A stretch of 64,000 nt of DNA from Ephydatia muelleri (GCA_013339895.1 JABACO010000003.1:11453349-11517348); one strand, 5' to 3'; counted from the stretch's first letter, positions 34,849 through 48,290 are shown. Notes: generated by a model from the sequence alone, not told the origin. Translations and numbers: made by a program.

Positions 34849-37800
34849 TTGGTAGCAGAGAACGGATTAACATTAGCGCAGAGGAGGCAGAGTGGCGGAG
34901 CAACGTCATGCAAGCATACGAAAGCCGTTCGCGAGGGGGGATGCGGGGGAATGGTTCAAACGCTTTGAAATTTTTTGCAAGGCTAATGCAAGGCTAATGC
35001 ATGGGACGCAAAGGTCAAGTTCTTGAAGCTACCCACCCTGCTGGAGGGCGAAGCGCTTGCAACATGGATGGAGCTCAGCGAAGATGAGCAAGGAAACTAC
35101 GGAGCACTACTGTTGCAGCGATGAAGAGAAACCGAGAGAGGAAACACAAATGCAGAAACTCGCTCACCAAATAACAAGAACAAGTCGCTGCGTTGTAGGT
35201 AAGAGATGAAGGGAGAGTCAGGTGTTTTCGTTGCGGACAATCAGGACACTTCGAACGACAATGCTGGAAAAGAGAAGGAAATGCAAAATGTTTTTCATGT
35301 GGCCTACTGGGCGTCCCCATTAGTGTGTGAAGGCCCCGCTGTAAGTAACGTAGTTACAATAGCAGCCATTGAAAGTAAAGTTGTTACATTAACGGGGAAG
35401 CTAGGCGGAGCAACAGTGAACATCTTTCTGGATTCGGGCTCTTCAATCTCATTGGTGAGAAAGGCGGCATTACAAGTAGCAGAAAATGTCCGTGTAATCA
35501 CGCTCACGACAATCATTCAACTCGTGACAGCTGCCGGTGTTGATTACGTAACAGCACCTATTCAAGTGGGGACAGAACAATAGAGCACAACTTTGCCGTA
35601 GTGGATAATTTGATTACTGCAGTGATCCTTAGTGTCGACTTCATGTAGAAGCATGGATTGGTTTTGAACTTCTCCCATTCTCCTGTTCAGGTTCTCTACA
35701 ACAGTAACAATGAAAAATGCAAAAAGCCTGATGGATTATCAACATTCCTGCCCATCATACAGAAAGCAAAGAGTACTTCTCATTTTGCAGCAGCTACAAA
35801 AAGCCAGGATAAAGATGTGGTTGATGAATGTGCTATTCCAAAATTTGGAAACTTGGTAGCCTCCTTTGAATTACCAGAATGTCCGAGATCTGAGCTAAGG
35901 ACGGTTGTGGGTGAGTTCAAAACCTTGTTTAGAACACTGCCAGGAAAAACGGACTATGCAGACCACTATATCCCAACAATAGGCCCGGCTCACCTGTCAG
36001 AGTCCCACCATGTTGCATTCCTGAGCAGTATCGCTCCAAAGTAGAAGAGCAAATCAAGAGCATGTTGCAGCAAGGCATAATTGAGAATAGCTGTAGTCCA
36101 TGGATGGCACCTGCTGTGTATGTTGAGAAAAAGTCTGGAGACATTTGATTATGCCTTTGACTATCGGGAGCTTAACAAAAGAACGAAAAAGGATGCTTAC
36201 CCACTACCCCTGCCAGATGAGGTGCAAGGACACATGGCAGGAGCAACCATCTTTTCAACATTAGACCTCCAGTCAGGATACTGGCAGCTTCCAGTATATG
36301 CAAAAGACAGAGAAAAGACAGCATTTTGTCCAGGACCTGGAATGGAACTGTACCAGTTTACTGTACGAATACCTTTCGGCCTGACTGGTGCTCCCAGCTC
36401 ATTTCAACGTCTGATGGACACAGTAATGAGAGGCCTGTGGTTTGTGAGAACATATATAGATGATGTCATCAGATGAGAGCCAACACAAGGAACACTTGAA
36501 TATTGTCTTCCAGAAACTTCACTTTGAGGGAAAAAGTGTCATATTGGAATGGACAACGTTTTCTATCGGGGACACACATTTTCGGGTGCTGGAATGATGC
36601 CTGATCCAGGCAAGGTCAAAGTTGTGGAAGAATGGCCTACCCCACATGTACATTCTGTCCGCCAGTTCCTGGGTCTAGCATCCTACTATCGGCCTTATGT
36701 CAATGTGTTTGCAGCTATAGCAGCTCCACTTCACTTTCTCACTCAAAAGGACACTCCATTCAACTGGACAACAGAATGTGATGCAGCATTTCAGACTCTA
36801 AAGCAAATCTTGTGCAGGCCCCAGTACCGGCTTACCCTAGGTTTGAACAAGCAGGTACTTTTGTTCTGCAAGCTGATGCAAGTGCCCTTGGACTTGGGGC
36901 AGTACTTGAACAGGATGGTCATGTCATTGCATACGCCAGCCGAAGCCTCAACAAATCAGAGCGGCAATATACAGTGTAATACAGATGGAATGCAAATGCT
37001 CCGAAACAATTTCAACATTACTTATTGGGTCGCCCCTTCACATTACAAAAGATCATGCACCACTTCAATGGTTGTCGGCTCAGAAAATGGAAGGTTTATT
37101 GTGCCTTTGGGCATTGCCAATACAAGTATGTGATTTCAGATTGAATATAAGAAAGGATCGCAGAATAGAAATGTAGATGCCTTGTCTAGGCGCAGTGTAG
37201 GAGTTATTACCCATGCTGGACAAGCATTGGATGATATGCGGAAGGCACAGAGAGATGATCCAGCCATTAGTATAGTTTATACAACATTGCTGAGCAAGAA
37301 CACTCCCACTCATTCTGGAAAGTGGAGGCAGCATCCACTCAGGAGATATAGACAGCTCTGGTCACAGCTGCAATTGATAGACGGCATAGTATGTAGACAA
37401 TATGCTCCAAGTCCAGCCTCTGATGTGATATCAGTGCCAGTACTTCCAGAAAGTCTTCAAAGAGAAGCCCTACAGAGGAATCACAATGCTCCATCTGCAT
37501 GTCACCAAGGAGTAGAGAAAACCTTGCAGAGATTGAAGCAGAAGCATTTTGGGCTAATATGGCAAAAGATATCAATCAGTACTGCAGCAAGTGTGATGTC
37601 TGTCAACAAGCAAAACTTCCAACCCCAACCCCAGCCCCAGCCCCAATGACCAACATACCTATTGGCAGACCATGGAAGATGATAGCAGTAGATGTGTTGG
37701 AAGTTCCGAGGTCAGTCAACAACAACATATATTTGCTCGTGATACAAGATTATTCTACAAAATGGGTCGAGGCTATTCCACTTCCAGATCAAACTGCAAA

Positions 37801-38660
37801 TAGGATCACAACTGAGATTATAAGTCTTTTTGCAGTGTATGGAATACCAGATATTCTGCACTCAGACCAAGGTACCAATTTCAAAAGGACCATCTTTCAA
37901 CAGACAGTGGAAGCATTTGGAATCAACAAACGTCGTACCACAGCTTACCACCCACAGTGTGACGGCATGGTTGAACGTGTGAACAGATCACAACTGCAGC
38001 TGTTAAATTAAGAGCATATGTAGAGAAGGACTATGAATGGGAGCGTTATCTACCACTGGTGCTTTATACCTATCGTACTGCAGTACACATGTCAACTGGA
38101 GTCTCACATTTGTACTCATGTTTGGCAGAGAACCAAGGACTGAGTAACGATTTATAGCCTCATATTGCATTTGACACAAAATCATACCAGGGCTATCTGC
38201 AAGCAATACTAGCAGAACTACAAGATTTTGTGGAGGCAAATACGGTACAGGCTGGAGCTGCTCAGAAAACTGCTTTTGATTCTCATGCCAAGCTGCGATT
38301 GTTTAAAGAAGGTGACACTGTTTGGCTGTCAGTTCTAAAATCTAGTAACTGAGCTGGGAAGTAAATGGGAAGGCAAGTGGATTATAAAATCTGATGGGAC
38401 AAGAACACGGATTGTTCACATAAATCGACTACAGCACAGGAATCAGCATCAATGCAATGAAGTACCACCAAAGGACCATCCTACCATTGATGTCTGGAAT
38501 GCACTCCAGATTGAACACATAATTAGTTCTCCTGATCTGCCAAGAGAAGACCTGCCAAGAGAAGACCTGCCAGAAGAGCAGAGACGATACTCCACAAGAC
38601 AAAGGAGACAACCAGATAGGTACTAACGCTTGAGGACAAGCTTAAAGAAGGAAGAGCATA

Positions 38661-38805
38661 TGTAGTGTGTAGTCATCGTGTTAGGTGCAGTTCAAGGGAA
38701 AGTTGTTTTAGTCCTTTTCTAGTATAGGGCTTCACTGACCTATCTTGTGTGGTATATAAGGGTGGTTGGAAAATTGAATAGCGAGTTTGATTGTGGTTCT
38801 ATTCA
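38661..38805 (+). repeat. 3' LTR of the Ty3/Gypsy-type element
   Basis: Begins TGTAGTGTGTAG and ends TTCTATTCA, about 40 bp shorter than the 5' copy through indels. CATG follows at 38,806-38,809. Confidence 0.85.
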
Positions 38806-38950
38806 CATGGGTTCAGAATTAATGGGTATAAAAGGCATGGGTAAAGCATGGGTGCAGATGGCATGGGTGTAAAAGGCATGAGTGCAGAAGACATGAGGCA
38901 GGTGACGAGTGCAGGAGACATGAGTGTGGATGCAGCTGTTGAGGTAGGTA
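38806..38950. repeat. 15-bp minisatellite, right part
   Basis: Continues the CATGGGTGTAGAAGG-type units seen left of the LTR element. The minus-strand 211-codon frame that spans it (38,799-39,434) also crosses a poly-G/poly-C tract and is not convincing as a gene. Confidence 0.75.
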
Positions 38951-39598
38951 CAGGAGCTAATAAAGATTTGGATGATGCATCAGCTGAATTGTAAAGTAGT
39001 TGTGGCTCACCTGCTGTATGAGGCATGGACTGGATAGAACTCGCTGAGATGAAAGGTTGTGGTGGATCCGTTGAAGAGATCGGTACAAAGAAAGACTTTA
39101 TGCTGGTACAGATTGTGCGCATGAGATGAATTGACGTTGCAACTTTGCTTGTCTGTTCTCTGCTCCACTTCGTTTTTGCTTTTGTTTCGACATTGCTAAG
39201 ACTAGAAACGACGGGGTGATCCAATAAACAGTAGCCAAACTGTTGTGTAACAAGGCCTTTGCAGTTGATGTCACGCGCGCGCGCGCCGGTAAGAAGCAAA
39301 ATTAACACGAGTGTCGCTCGTATTTCGTCACTTATTGAGGAGGATGGGGGGGGGGGGGGGGGGGGGGGGGGGTGACCAATGGCCCCCCCCCCCCCCCCCC
39401 CCCCCCCAGGGCCGCTTATGAAGTCTGGCACCATCTATTGATCTATCTACGCCTACGGCCCCTGCGTGTTCTGGGCTGCTTTGGTCTACCACGTTTGCGA
39501 TTGATGCTAATTATAGCAGTTGGTACAATGTGTCCCTGCATCACACTAGCTAGCTGATTTTAACACATCCCGCGAGTGAACAATTGATTATAATTATA
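38951..39598. other. Intergenic sequence with facing poly-G and poly-C tracts
   Basis: No gene recognised. 39,346-39,372 is an uninterrupted G run and 39,383-39,407 a C run, separated by about ten bases, so the two can pair as a hairpin. A CGCGCGCGCG run lies near 39,275. Confidence 0.6.
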
Positions 39599-39602
39599 CC
39601 GG

Positions 39603-41959
39603 TGTCGCGGTACAGTTTATCCCGGGATATTTTATCCGCCCGGATAATTCACGCTAGGATATTTTATCCGGCCGGATATTATGTCCTAGTTCGTTTTATC
39701 CTACCCTGGTATATTTTATCCTACCCTAGGATAAACTATCCTAGGATACTTTACCCTACCCGTATTTACTACACTGTAGAATTTGTTTATCCTGGATGTA
39801 CATGTGATGTTTAAACGCATATAATGTTACATGTATTATTCTTTAAAATAATTTAATTTGTCATAAAACACGTATATGCTAAAACTGAGATTCACTGTAA
39901 AATTACATTTTCAAAATGACTGTTATATAAATGGACTCTTCTTCACCCATTCTGCTTGATGCCACCCTTGGAGAGTGTCTTAGCCATTTGAAGGTGATCC
40001 CAGATGGTCTAAACTCTAAATAGGATTTCGAAACTTTTAAATATATACACGCACAATACCATTATTACCTATACATGAACATGGAGAGTGCCACGTTTTG
40101 CATTGTATTGTGCCTTTTGTCATTGCTGAGCTCATTCAATGTTTTTAAGGACCTTCTGATGGTATTTCTCCCGGATTGCTAGTAGATTACCATAAGTTTC
40201 TTCCATATCATATGTACATGTGTTCTCGCTGGTGACATTAGTGGTTGCCTTGCAGCTGAATTCATGATCGATTGGCTATATGAGGGTTACGATTGTGCAT
40301 AATGAAGAAGGGGCTAAACTGTGAAGAATCCTGCTTTGCTATGCGATAAGCATACAAGGCTGCATCTATATTTTCATCCCAGTTTTCTTTAGCCTCTGAA
40401 AATTTGATCAAAGCCCTTGTCAGTGTTTGATTAGTGCGCTCATCCAAACCATTAGTTTGAGGGTGATAGGGACTGCTAATCTTGTGCTCAATCCCTGTCA
40501 GATTAAACAAACAGCTGAAAAGGATAATAAACAATAATGCTTTAAATGCATGAAACTATTGAAGTTACCTTGAAAGTTGATTTACAAATTCCCTTCCCTG
40601 CTCTGATATGATGATGTCAGGCCAGCCATGACGACAAATCACTGTAAATAAGAAATCAGCAACCAACTGCTGTCTTATCTTTAAGTGGAGCACCTTCAGG
40701 CCACTTTGAGAAGTAATCTGTTACTGTCACAATATACTTATTTTTTCTACACGTTTCAGGTAATGGACCTACAAAGATGAGAATGATTGGACATAAAAAC
40801 GTTCTCTAGAGAGCGTTGGTGGTGTATAGGATTAGGCAATGATGGTGTAAAAAACAAGGAAACAAGGGTCTAATCAGTAATACAACAATCTTATATGTTG
40901 CACACATGCTATCAGATCAATGCCTATTTGACTCCATACTTTGCTTGGAACTGGAATGGGGTGAAGTTCAGCTTTCTTCCCTTCAACTTTTGCATTGACC
41001 CACTGACATACATCACATCGTCTGCAGTACTGGTCTAAATCTCTGTTAAGTCCTTTCCAACAGTATGTTTGTCCGATCTGCAACAACATCAGAAACACAA
41101 TAGTAAATGAACTATACATTTAAAAAGTAATTTAAGGTCATGCCTATTTATGATACTTCTGGTGCATACTGTATATGGCAACGTAACACCATAAAAACTT
41201 TACCTGTGTATCTAGCAACATATGTGTTAAAAGGTGGTGTAATAGCCAAAATGACTACCAGACATGCATGTTCGATGCACTAAATGTTTGGTCTTTTTCA
41301 AACGTACGTCCTCCATTTGTAAGGCATTCTATACAAGTACTCTGTTGCATATCAATTTTATTCGGGGCAATCAGGTGCATGCTTGTACAAGACCATTTTT
41401 TGTACCACTCAATACGCTTAGAGAAATTAAACAAGAGCTAGATCTTCGGAGTGGACTCCTTACGTTATTTTGCGACATTCAGTCACTCAGTCGCTTACCT
41501 TAGCTCGCGTTTTGTCCCTGCCGTAGTGGCAAGTTGGCAAACATCAATGCCATCATGGCGGCATGAATAATATTGGTTCTCTCCTTTGCGTTTGCAATCA
41601 CCCGTTTGAGACATATCTCATTCACTGCATCTGTTGCTCTGTAATACAGCAATCGTTCTTTCAACACAAACATAGCAGCTTGCTGGCGTATTCTCCATTT
41701 CTCGTTTGCTGTAGCTCCAAAAGGATACACACGTGAATCCCGAAGGTCAGCCTCTTTACAAGAAGTGAGATAGTCAACCAACACGCTATACCGTTTCTCG
41801 TCGATATGCGAAGACATTTTCAAGCCGAACCAACAACACGTGTTATGGCGGATAACGTATCCTAGGGTAGGTTAAAATATACTATCCGACCGGATAAAAA
41901 ATACTCGCACATTTTATCCCCCGGATAAAATATTCGGGAGGATAAAATGTGCTGTGACA
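39603..41959 (-). mobile_element. Ginger1-type DNA transposon (integrase-like transposase, CCGG target duplication)
   Basis: The left end TGTCGCGGTACAG and right end ...CTGTGACA form imperfect inverted repeats over more than 100 bp, each built from TTTATCC/GGATAAA motifs. CCGG flanks both ends (39,599-39,602 and 41,960-41,963). Minus-strand exons encode a Gypsy-integrase-like protein: N-terminal region from 41,823 (MSSHIDEKRYSVLVDYLTS), a zinc-binding H2C2 part (DQYCRRCDVCQ near 41,020-41,050), the start of the DDE core (QIGIDLI near 40,915) and SSPYHPQTNGLDERTNQTL near 40,420-40,480. TG..CA ends, CCGG duplication and integrase homology are the published hallmarks of Ginger1. At 2.36 kb it is short and shows none of the C-terminal protease domain known in the family, so it is probably incomplete. 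Confidence 0.82.
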
Positions 41960-41999
41960 CCGGGTATTCATACACATGGGATCGTTTCCGCGAAAAGAG

Positions 42000-42815
42000 A
42001 CCTCACTCACACATTCACTAACTCACGCACTCCTTCACTCACACTCACACACCCCTTCACTCACACTCATTCATACTCACATTCCCTCACTCACTCACTC
42101 ACTCACTCACTCACATTCACTTAATCATACACACCACTCACTCCCCCACTAACATACTTCCTCACACACTCTCACACCCATCCCTCCCTCACTCATTCAC
42201 GCATACACTCCCTCACTCACACACTCCGTCACTCACACACATCCTTCACTCACTCATTCATGCATACAATCCCTCACTCACACTCCACCACTCACACACT
42301 CACTCACTCACTCACTCACTCACTCACTCACTCACTCACTCACTCACTCACTCACTCACTCACTCACTCACTCACTCACTCACTCACTCACTCACTCACT
42401 CACTCACTCACTCACTCACTCACTCACTCACTCACTCACTCACTCACTCACTCACTCACTCACTCACTCACTCACTCACTCACTCCCACACTCCCTCACA
42501 CACACTCCCTCACTCACACACTCCCTCACTCACACACCCTCACTCACACACTCCCTCACTCACACACTCCCTCACTCACTAATTAACTCACTTATTACCC
42601 ACTCACTACACTCCTCACTCACACACACACGCACTCACGTGGCACACACACTCACTCACTCACTTCCTCATACACTCACACACTCAACTCCCTCACTCCC
42701 TCACACACACTAACTACCTCACACACTTACACACTCCCTCCCTCACTTGCTCACACTCACAGACTCCTTCACTCACACATTTACTAACTCACACACTCCC
42801 ACCCTCACTCACTCA
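42000..42815. repeat. CTCA-type simple repeat array
   Basis: About 800 bp of CTCA/CACT microsatellite. A pure (ACTC)n core runs from about 42,289 to 42,483; the flanks are degenerate, with CCCTCACTCACACACT variants. It begins about 40 bp after the Ginger-type element. The 108-codon TLTHS-repeat frame is an artefact of the repeat. Confidence 0.97.
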
Positions 42816-43774
42816 TGTTTGACAGAAGAAAGTCAGAAGGCTAAAGTCTTATCATGAGCTAGGGTTGGCAGCATTTCATTGGCTACATGATTGACAGTAG
42901 AGGCATCCTTAACTTGAAACACAAGTGGCTTACAAAGAAGCTTGTCTATGGAGGTCAGCTATACTACATAACTATTATAACTACCTCATACTACAAACAT
43001 CATTTAAATAGCCAATGCCATGGAAGCAGTGTCTTTTGTTCCCAAGCTTTTTAGTTCTGCAATTTCGACTTGATACAGCTTCTAGGTGCTGGTGGCTATA
43101 AGAATGAATATTAGACATGAATTTGCCAACAGTGTGTACTGTTTGAACCTATCATGTGTCAGTGTGTACAAATGGAATGTGTAAACATGCAGTACATAGG
43201 ATATATGAATCTTGTATCTGAAGTCTGAACTATAATCAGCATTAACATTAACATTAGTTTTAATATATTAACAGTACAATTATGCAAGACAGTAACTTAC
43301 AAAGTGTATTACAGTCATAAAAATGTAGCATAAAATATATATACTTCTTGTTTCAAGTCCAATTTCTTTGCATAATTCATTACAAATATATACAGAAGAT
43401 ACGTTAGCTGTATGGTCAACTATCGATAAGGTTTTGAGCTGAACGGTAATTTTCAGTAAGAATTTTTTTTCCTTGCCTTTCACACCCCCATTGCCTTCAA
43501 ATCCTATACACCACCAACTTTCTCATAGAGAATGTTTTTAGTTACTTGTTCAATTATAGATCTACATACTGAAATTTCCGATAACTGCGATAATAACCTT
43601 ATCAATAGTGTAACTCGCTGGAACAAAGTTATCAATACATTAATTATACAATATCAAAATATTTTTCAGTGGAATAGTATAATGCAGGGGTGCTCCAATT
43701 ACAATGTTTGATTACGTAGTTCTGACTGCATGTGATACACAGTCATTTAGACTGCACCAGATATGTTAGGGTCT
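42816..43774. other. Intergenic sequence, no feature recognised
   Basis: AT-rich; only short unsupported frames. Confidence 0.5.
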
Positions 43775-43970
43775 GTCATGCAAATTTTTGTCCTACATAA
43801 TTTCCATGGGACTAAAAGTTTTATCCTAAGAGGAAAAGTTTCAGACACTTTTTATCCCAGGGATAAAAAGTGTTTTGTCCCACTCTGAAACTATTTGTCC
43901 AACTGTACAAGAAACATTTCATCCCAGGGATAAAATTTTCTGAAAGTTTTTGTCCCATGCACTGTACAAT
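43775..43970. repeat. Palindrome cluster resembling Ginger-type terminal motifs
   Basis: Contains the perfect palindrome CACTTTTTATCCCAGGGATA plus AAAAGTG and further TTTTATCC, TTTGTCCC and GGGATAAA motifs within 190 bp. The motif set is like the subterminal repeats of the Ginger-type element at 39.60-41.96 kb. I did not find a matching opposite end, so this is either a solo terminus or a MITE. Confidence 0.5.
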
Positions 43971-46682
43971 AGTTGTGAGAACGCTATTCCCTTGTGAGCA
44001 AAAAATGAGACCTTGGCAGAGAAAATGTCACCACTGTTAAATAAAATAATATACCTGTAGCTTGTAATGATATTGATGCAAGCAATAGGACATTCCATGC
44101 ACAGAAAAATATAAATAACATACCAATTAAAGTCCAAATACGGAATATTGGATTAGTATTAAAATTAGCGATCTAATAAAAAATAAACAAAATCATCAGC
44201 AAACTCATTAACATATCCTTCATCTGTTTCAAAGTGGTTGCAAATATTAGTGATGTATATACGTTCATTGTAATGAATATCTGTTTCAGTTTCACATGTA
44301 TGTATTGTATGTTTTTACCATTTGTTAATCTTGGTTGTAACCAAGTAAGCAAATTTCATGATGATGTTCCTGTGAACCAGTTAGTGTAAATGAAAGCATT
44401 CAAAATAATCAATAACCATCAGGAACAATTCTTGAAGCATCAAGAATTCTTGAAGCATCAAGAATTGTTCTTGAAACATCAGGAACAATTGTTGAAGATG
44501 GACAGTGGATTACTGAAACCATTACTTTTTTAGTGTGATGTTTCATGTTTCCATGAATGTATGGAAGGTCAAGTAAACTGCAGCGATCTTTTTCCATTCT
44601 CGGCAAACAGGTATATAACATATTTGAGATGTTTGCTCATTTTCAACTATATTAGTGATCAAGGAAACTCAATCGGGCAATTGCCTTATTGTTAATTTTC
44701 ATCATGCCTTTTCTGTTAATGACATTTTTGATGTAGTGGCATAGTTAACAACATTTTATTTCTCTCCGCAGGCACTTTAAATATCAAAATGCGCACATTT
44801 TCATCAAATACAAGTAAGACTTTTGTGTATCCTCTAAAAGATTGCTTGTAATACAGCAAGTGATGTGCCCCCTTTTAAGGACTGTGTTTAGATTCTGATG
44901 AAATCCTGGCATACTCCGTGGTGATGGGTATGTGCTAGAAAACCGTGGAGTTATTCAGCATGACAGATAGGCGATTTTTCACAACCTTTGGCGCATAATG
45001 AAGACAATGATGCAATGATTCAGCCAACAAGCAGCATGGTGAGACAGAGAACAGAGGCCATGCAGCTGCCAATACCTCATGCCTAATAACTGCACCTGAT
45101 GTGAATTCCAGGCACCAGCTGAAATATCTATGCTGAGCACATTAAAAAAACACTCACATTGTTGTCATTAGACCATCAGCTTCATAGTTTGGAGGAAGGA
45201 CTCTGTTCATGACCATGGTATGTAATTAACTGCAGTTGTAAATATCAAAAGTCATTGTCATAGTTCAGGTACTCCTAAGTGATCTAATGGTAATAAGAAA
45301 AGTCCCAAGATAAACTTCACCTTCACTCCAATTATCCTACGACATAATGGCTCATACCTGAATTTGGTACCTTCATACTGAAGAAGTAATAATGTACATG
45401 TATATAAATGTCCTATATCTGGATACAAATGTCAACAATGTTGCCACTTTTACTTAGCCCTCAATTGTACATTAGATGATAAGTCAATACCCAGTGTTGA
45501 TATAGCAACAAACAGGATAAGGGATTAACTGCAAAATTATGCAAGCTATAAAGGGTTGGTCCAGGGGGGGGGGGCATGTCACATATTTCCGCATTATTAA
45601 GGATGTTGTTTGTGAAGTATTCATCTATGTCGACATCTGAATCCACCTGATGGGGTAATGACAAAATAACCATTTCAAAACAACTGTCATATTAATTGAA
45701 TTGGTCCATTCTCGTATGTTGTGAAACACATACAGTGAGCTATTTAAGTGTACAGCAAAATATAATATTCAGTAGAGAGAGAAAGAGAGCCGTATACTGC
45801 CTGATGAGGAGATAAGAGATGGGCTCAAATAAGAGCTGCTTCCTTTTCACTTCAAATAACACTTGCTTACATAGCTTTGACAAAACCTTTTCTATTTTGA
45901 ATGTACTCATTTCGTTTGTGTAAAAATAATATAAATTATATTTATATTTTTGGTGTGTCAGTGCATGTAAAATATGTGCATCATTAGAACAAAATATGTG
46001 ATACAATGATTGTTAAGCTTCTGCTGACCGATTGGACAAAACAATGTGGAAGAGGACTGAACATTTGAGTGACCCTGTGTTGGAAAAACAGGTGATTCGT
46101 TCGTGCACCCTACCTAAACAATGTTTTCTCCTAAAGTGCACAAGATTGCATCTTATGCACTCAAATGATTGTGTTTCCTATTAAGCCGGATGATTGTTGT
46201 CGTGCTCCAGTCGTTGGCTGTGTAATGACGTCTAGGTGTGCCCAGTAGAGGAGATGTTGACGAACTGTCGATTGGAAGAGGCCCGCTCTTCTAGAACTTA
46301 CGCTATTGTGCATGCATGCATGCGGACAGCTATTGTGCATGCATGCATGCGGACAGCTATTGTGTGTGAGCAATGCAATAAAGCAGTTGTAAGCGTGCAT
46401 TCGGGAGCATTGACCAGTGTATCTCGGCTGCTGTGGTAACCCCTGTGCGGTAGTGTAGCGTGAGCGCGTAGTAAATCCTTGATATATTATATATGTACAT
46501 ATGCATTTAAATTGTCGTGTCCCTCCTTTTGTCTTTTTACGAGTGACATCCTTCTTCACAACAAACTGTCCAATACAAAAATCGGATGTCTTGGCATGTT
46601 TCTTATCATACCGCTTTTTATACTTATTTTGAGCACTTTTGATGTTGATTGCTACTTGCTGTAATGTATTTATATGCTCCTC
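43971..46682. other. Intergenic sequence with two small tandem repeats
   Basis: No gene recognised over 2.7 kb of AT-rich DNA. A 20-25 bp imperfect repeat (CATCAAGAATTCTTGAAG and variants) occupies about 44,415-44,500, and a 27-bp repeat GCTATTGTGCATGCATGCAT plus GCGGACA occurs about 2.3 times at 46,302-46,360. Confidence 0.5.
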
Positions 46683-47890
46683 CTATTTTGCTTGATTATC
46701 TGACTCTTGCATTTCAAGGTAATGGAGGTCCTCAATTGACTCAGACTGCATTACTATATCAATTGGAAGGTTTGGCTGTCGACCAAGCATAAGAAAAAAA
46801 GGAGTGAGTATGCTTTGTTGACTCTTGCCTTGATGTGTTATAGGCAAACACACATGTATCAATGTAATAACTCCATGTTTTTTTTTTTTTTGATGAAACA
46901 TATTTAGCCAACTTGTCACAGTTTTGCAATGTTTGATTGTAGCGTTCATCAGGGCTGTTTGCCTACACATAAAAGTTTGACACATGTCATTATATGAAAA
47001 AGGTGGGTTTACATCATAAAGTACACGTGTACTAAGCCCCCTATGAACATCATGGCAACTTTATAAAATGACTATACATGTATCTTCAGAACCATATGCA
47101 TGTACAAGCTGGTACTTTCCTTTTTCAAACTCAAGTCACGCAACAATTTCTTTACTAAAATATGTTCTGATGTTGCTACGCTTCAGTACTAGTGATGTTT
47201 GAAAAGTTTCCTGGTTCGGGAGCTTAGTACACGTACATTATGGTATTGGCATGAACACAATATGTATGCAATAAAACATCCATCACAAAAATATCTAGTG
47301 CCATCATTTAACAGTTGGATCAAAATAAGAAGCAAAAATTGTTAAGCACATAATTGCTGTTTTCATGCTTGCATATCATCTAATGCAAAATATGATTTAA
47401 AGAGTACATACAAATAGCCTACAGGGAAAGAAAAGAAAACTTGTGCTATCATAATAATGCATGTTAATTCTTGTGTACTAACCTGGGGATGATAGGGTGT
47501 GATGAACTGTCTTTTTATCCCTAGTCTTTTGCATATCTCATCGTTAAGTTTGTTGTCAAACACTCTATCATTGTCTGACACTCCAACACGTAAAAGACCC
47601 ATGCGCATGAAAATCTGAAACGTATGCAATTAATGTGTCAATTTACATAATGCACTAGCCTTTTAAAATATTGCAGTTGAAACAGTGACAGTGTTGTTGA
47701 TAGTTGGAATGGCCTTAACCCATTTAGTGAAGTAGCCACTAACAGTTAAGATGTACTTACTGCCATCCTCAGCTTCGGAGCTTATAGGGCCAAGCATGTG
47801 CCAAGGGGCTTAGACTGAAATGGGATGCAATTCAGGGACTCCAGTAGTTAGCTTGTGATTCATCCTTTGGCACACATCGCAATTTGATAT
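46683..47890 (-). mobile_element. Integrase-like fossil (Gypsy or Ginger type)
   Basis: Minus-strand pieces resemble the zinc-binding and DDE regions of Gypsy-type integrases: a CDVCQ-like element near 47,860-47,880, KRLGIKRQFITPYHPQ near 47,490-47,540 and LGRQPNLPID near 46,760-46,795. Non-coding stretches between them look like introns, which would favour a Ginger-like or domesticated origin over a simple LTR copy. It looks broken. No ends or LTRs were identified. Confidence 0.55.
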
Positions 47891-47984
47891 CTAAAGTGAT
47901 ATGGAACACAAATATGCATATATTTATATATCCACATTTTATATGAGTAAATGGAACAGTTGACAAAATGTCGTGATCCAAATA

Positions 47985-48290
47985 TTATGTTATAAAAATC
48001 CTTTGCGTTTACATCGTTATAACTTCCGAACGGTAAACGCTATCAACTTCCTATTTTCTACACTTCATACTACACCATTCCTCTACGGTAAGATACTTTT
48101 GGGGGTCTTGCACTTGCTCCGTGCCAGTATTGCAACGTCCGATACCCCACAGCCGTCATAACTTTCGGCAGGAGTAATCAAATCGCTTCAAATTCGGTTT
48201 TGTAAGTAGAGGGGTTAGAGGGGTCCTATACCTATTAATTGATTTGTTCTGTTTTTTAATTTTGACTCTATCCGTTACGGAGATACAGGT
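47985..48290. repeat. Single-arm copy of the foldback repeat found at 57.7-58.45 kb
   Basis: Shares CTTCCGAACGGTAAACGCTA, CACTTGCTCCxTGCCAGTAT and GGAGTAATCAAATCGCTTCA with both arms of the foldback at 57,660-58,452. Only one arm is present here. Confidence 0.85.

Larger units (their letters stand above)
34664..38805 (+). mobile_element. Ty3/Gypsy-type LTR retrotransposon fossil
   Basis: A 4.1-kb element on the plus strand bounded by related LTRs (34,664-34,848 and 38,661-38,805), each beginning TG and ending CA, with CATG on both sides as a probable target duplication. A primer-binding-like TTGGTAGCAGAG follows the 5' LTR, and a purine-rich tract (AAAGAAGGAAGAG) precedes the 3' LTR. In order: gag region with a CCHC knuckle near 35,220-35,260, aspartic protease (DSGSS) near 35,420-35,450, reverse transcriptase about 36,020-36,480, RNase H region about 36,700-37,000, then integrase about 37,480-38,010. 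This order (RT-RH-INT) is Ty3/Gypsy. The copy is broken, with multiple breaks. The LTR cores are very similar but differ by indels, so it is of moderate rather than very recent age. Confidence 0.9.

Noticed and set aside
38799-39434. 211-codon minus-strand frame with PMPSAPM-like repeats
   Set aside because: Created by the 15-bp minisatellite and ended by a poly-G/poly-C tract; no convincing protein.
42260-42586. 108-codon frame of TLTHS repeats
   Set aside because: Direct translation of the CTCA microsatellite.
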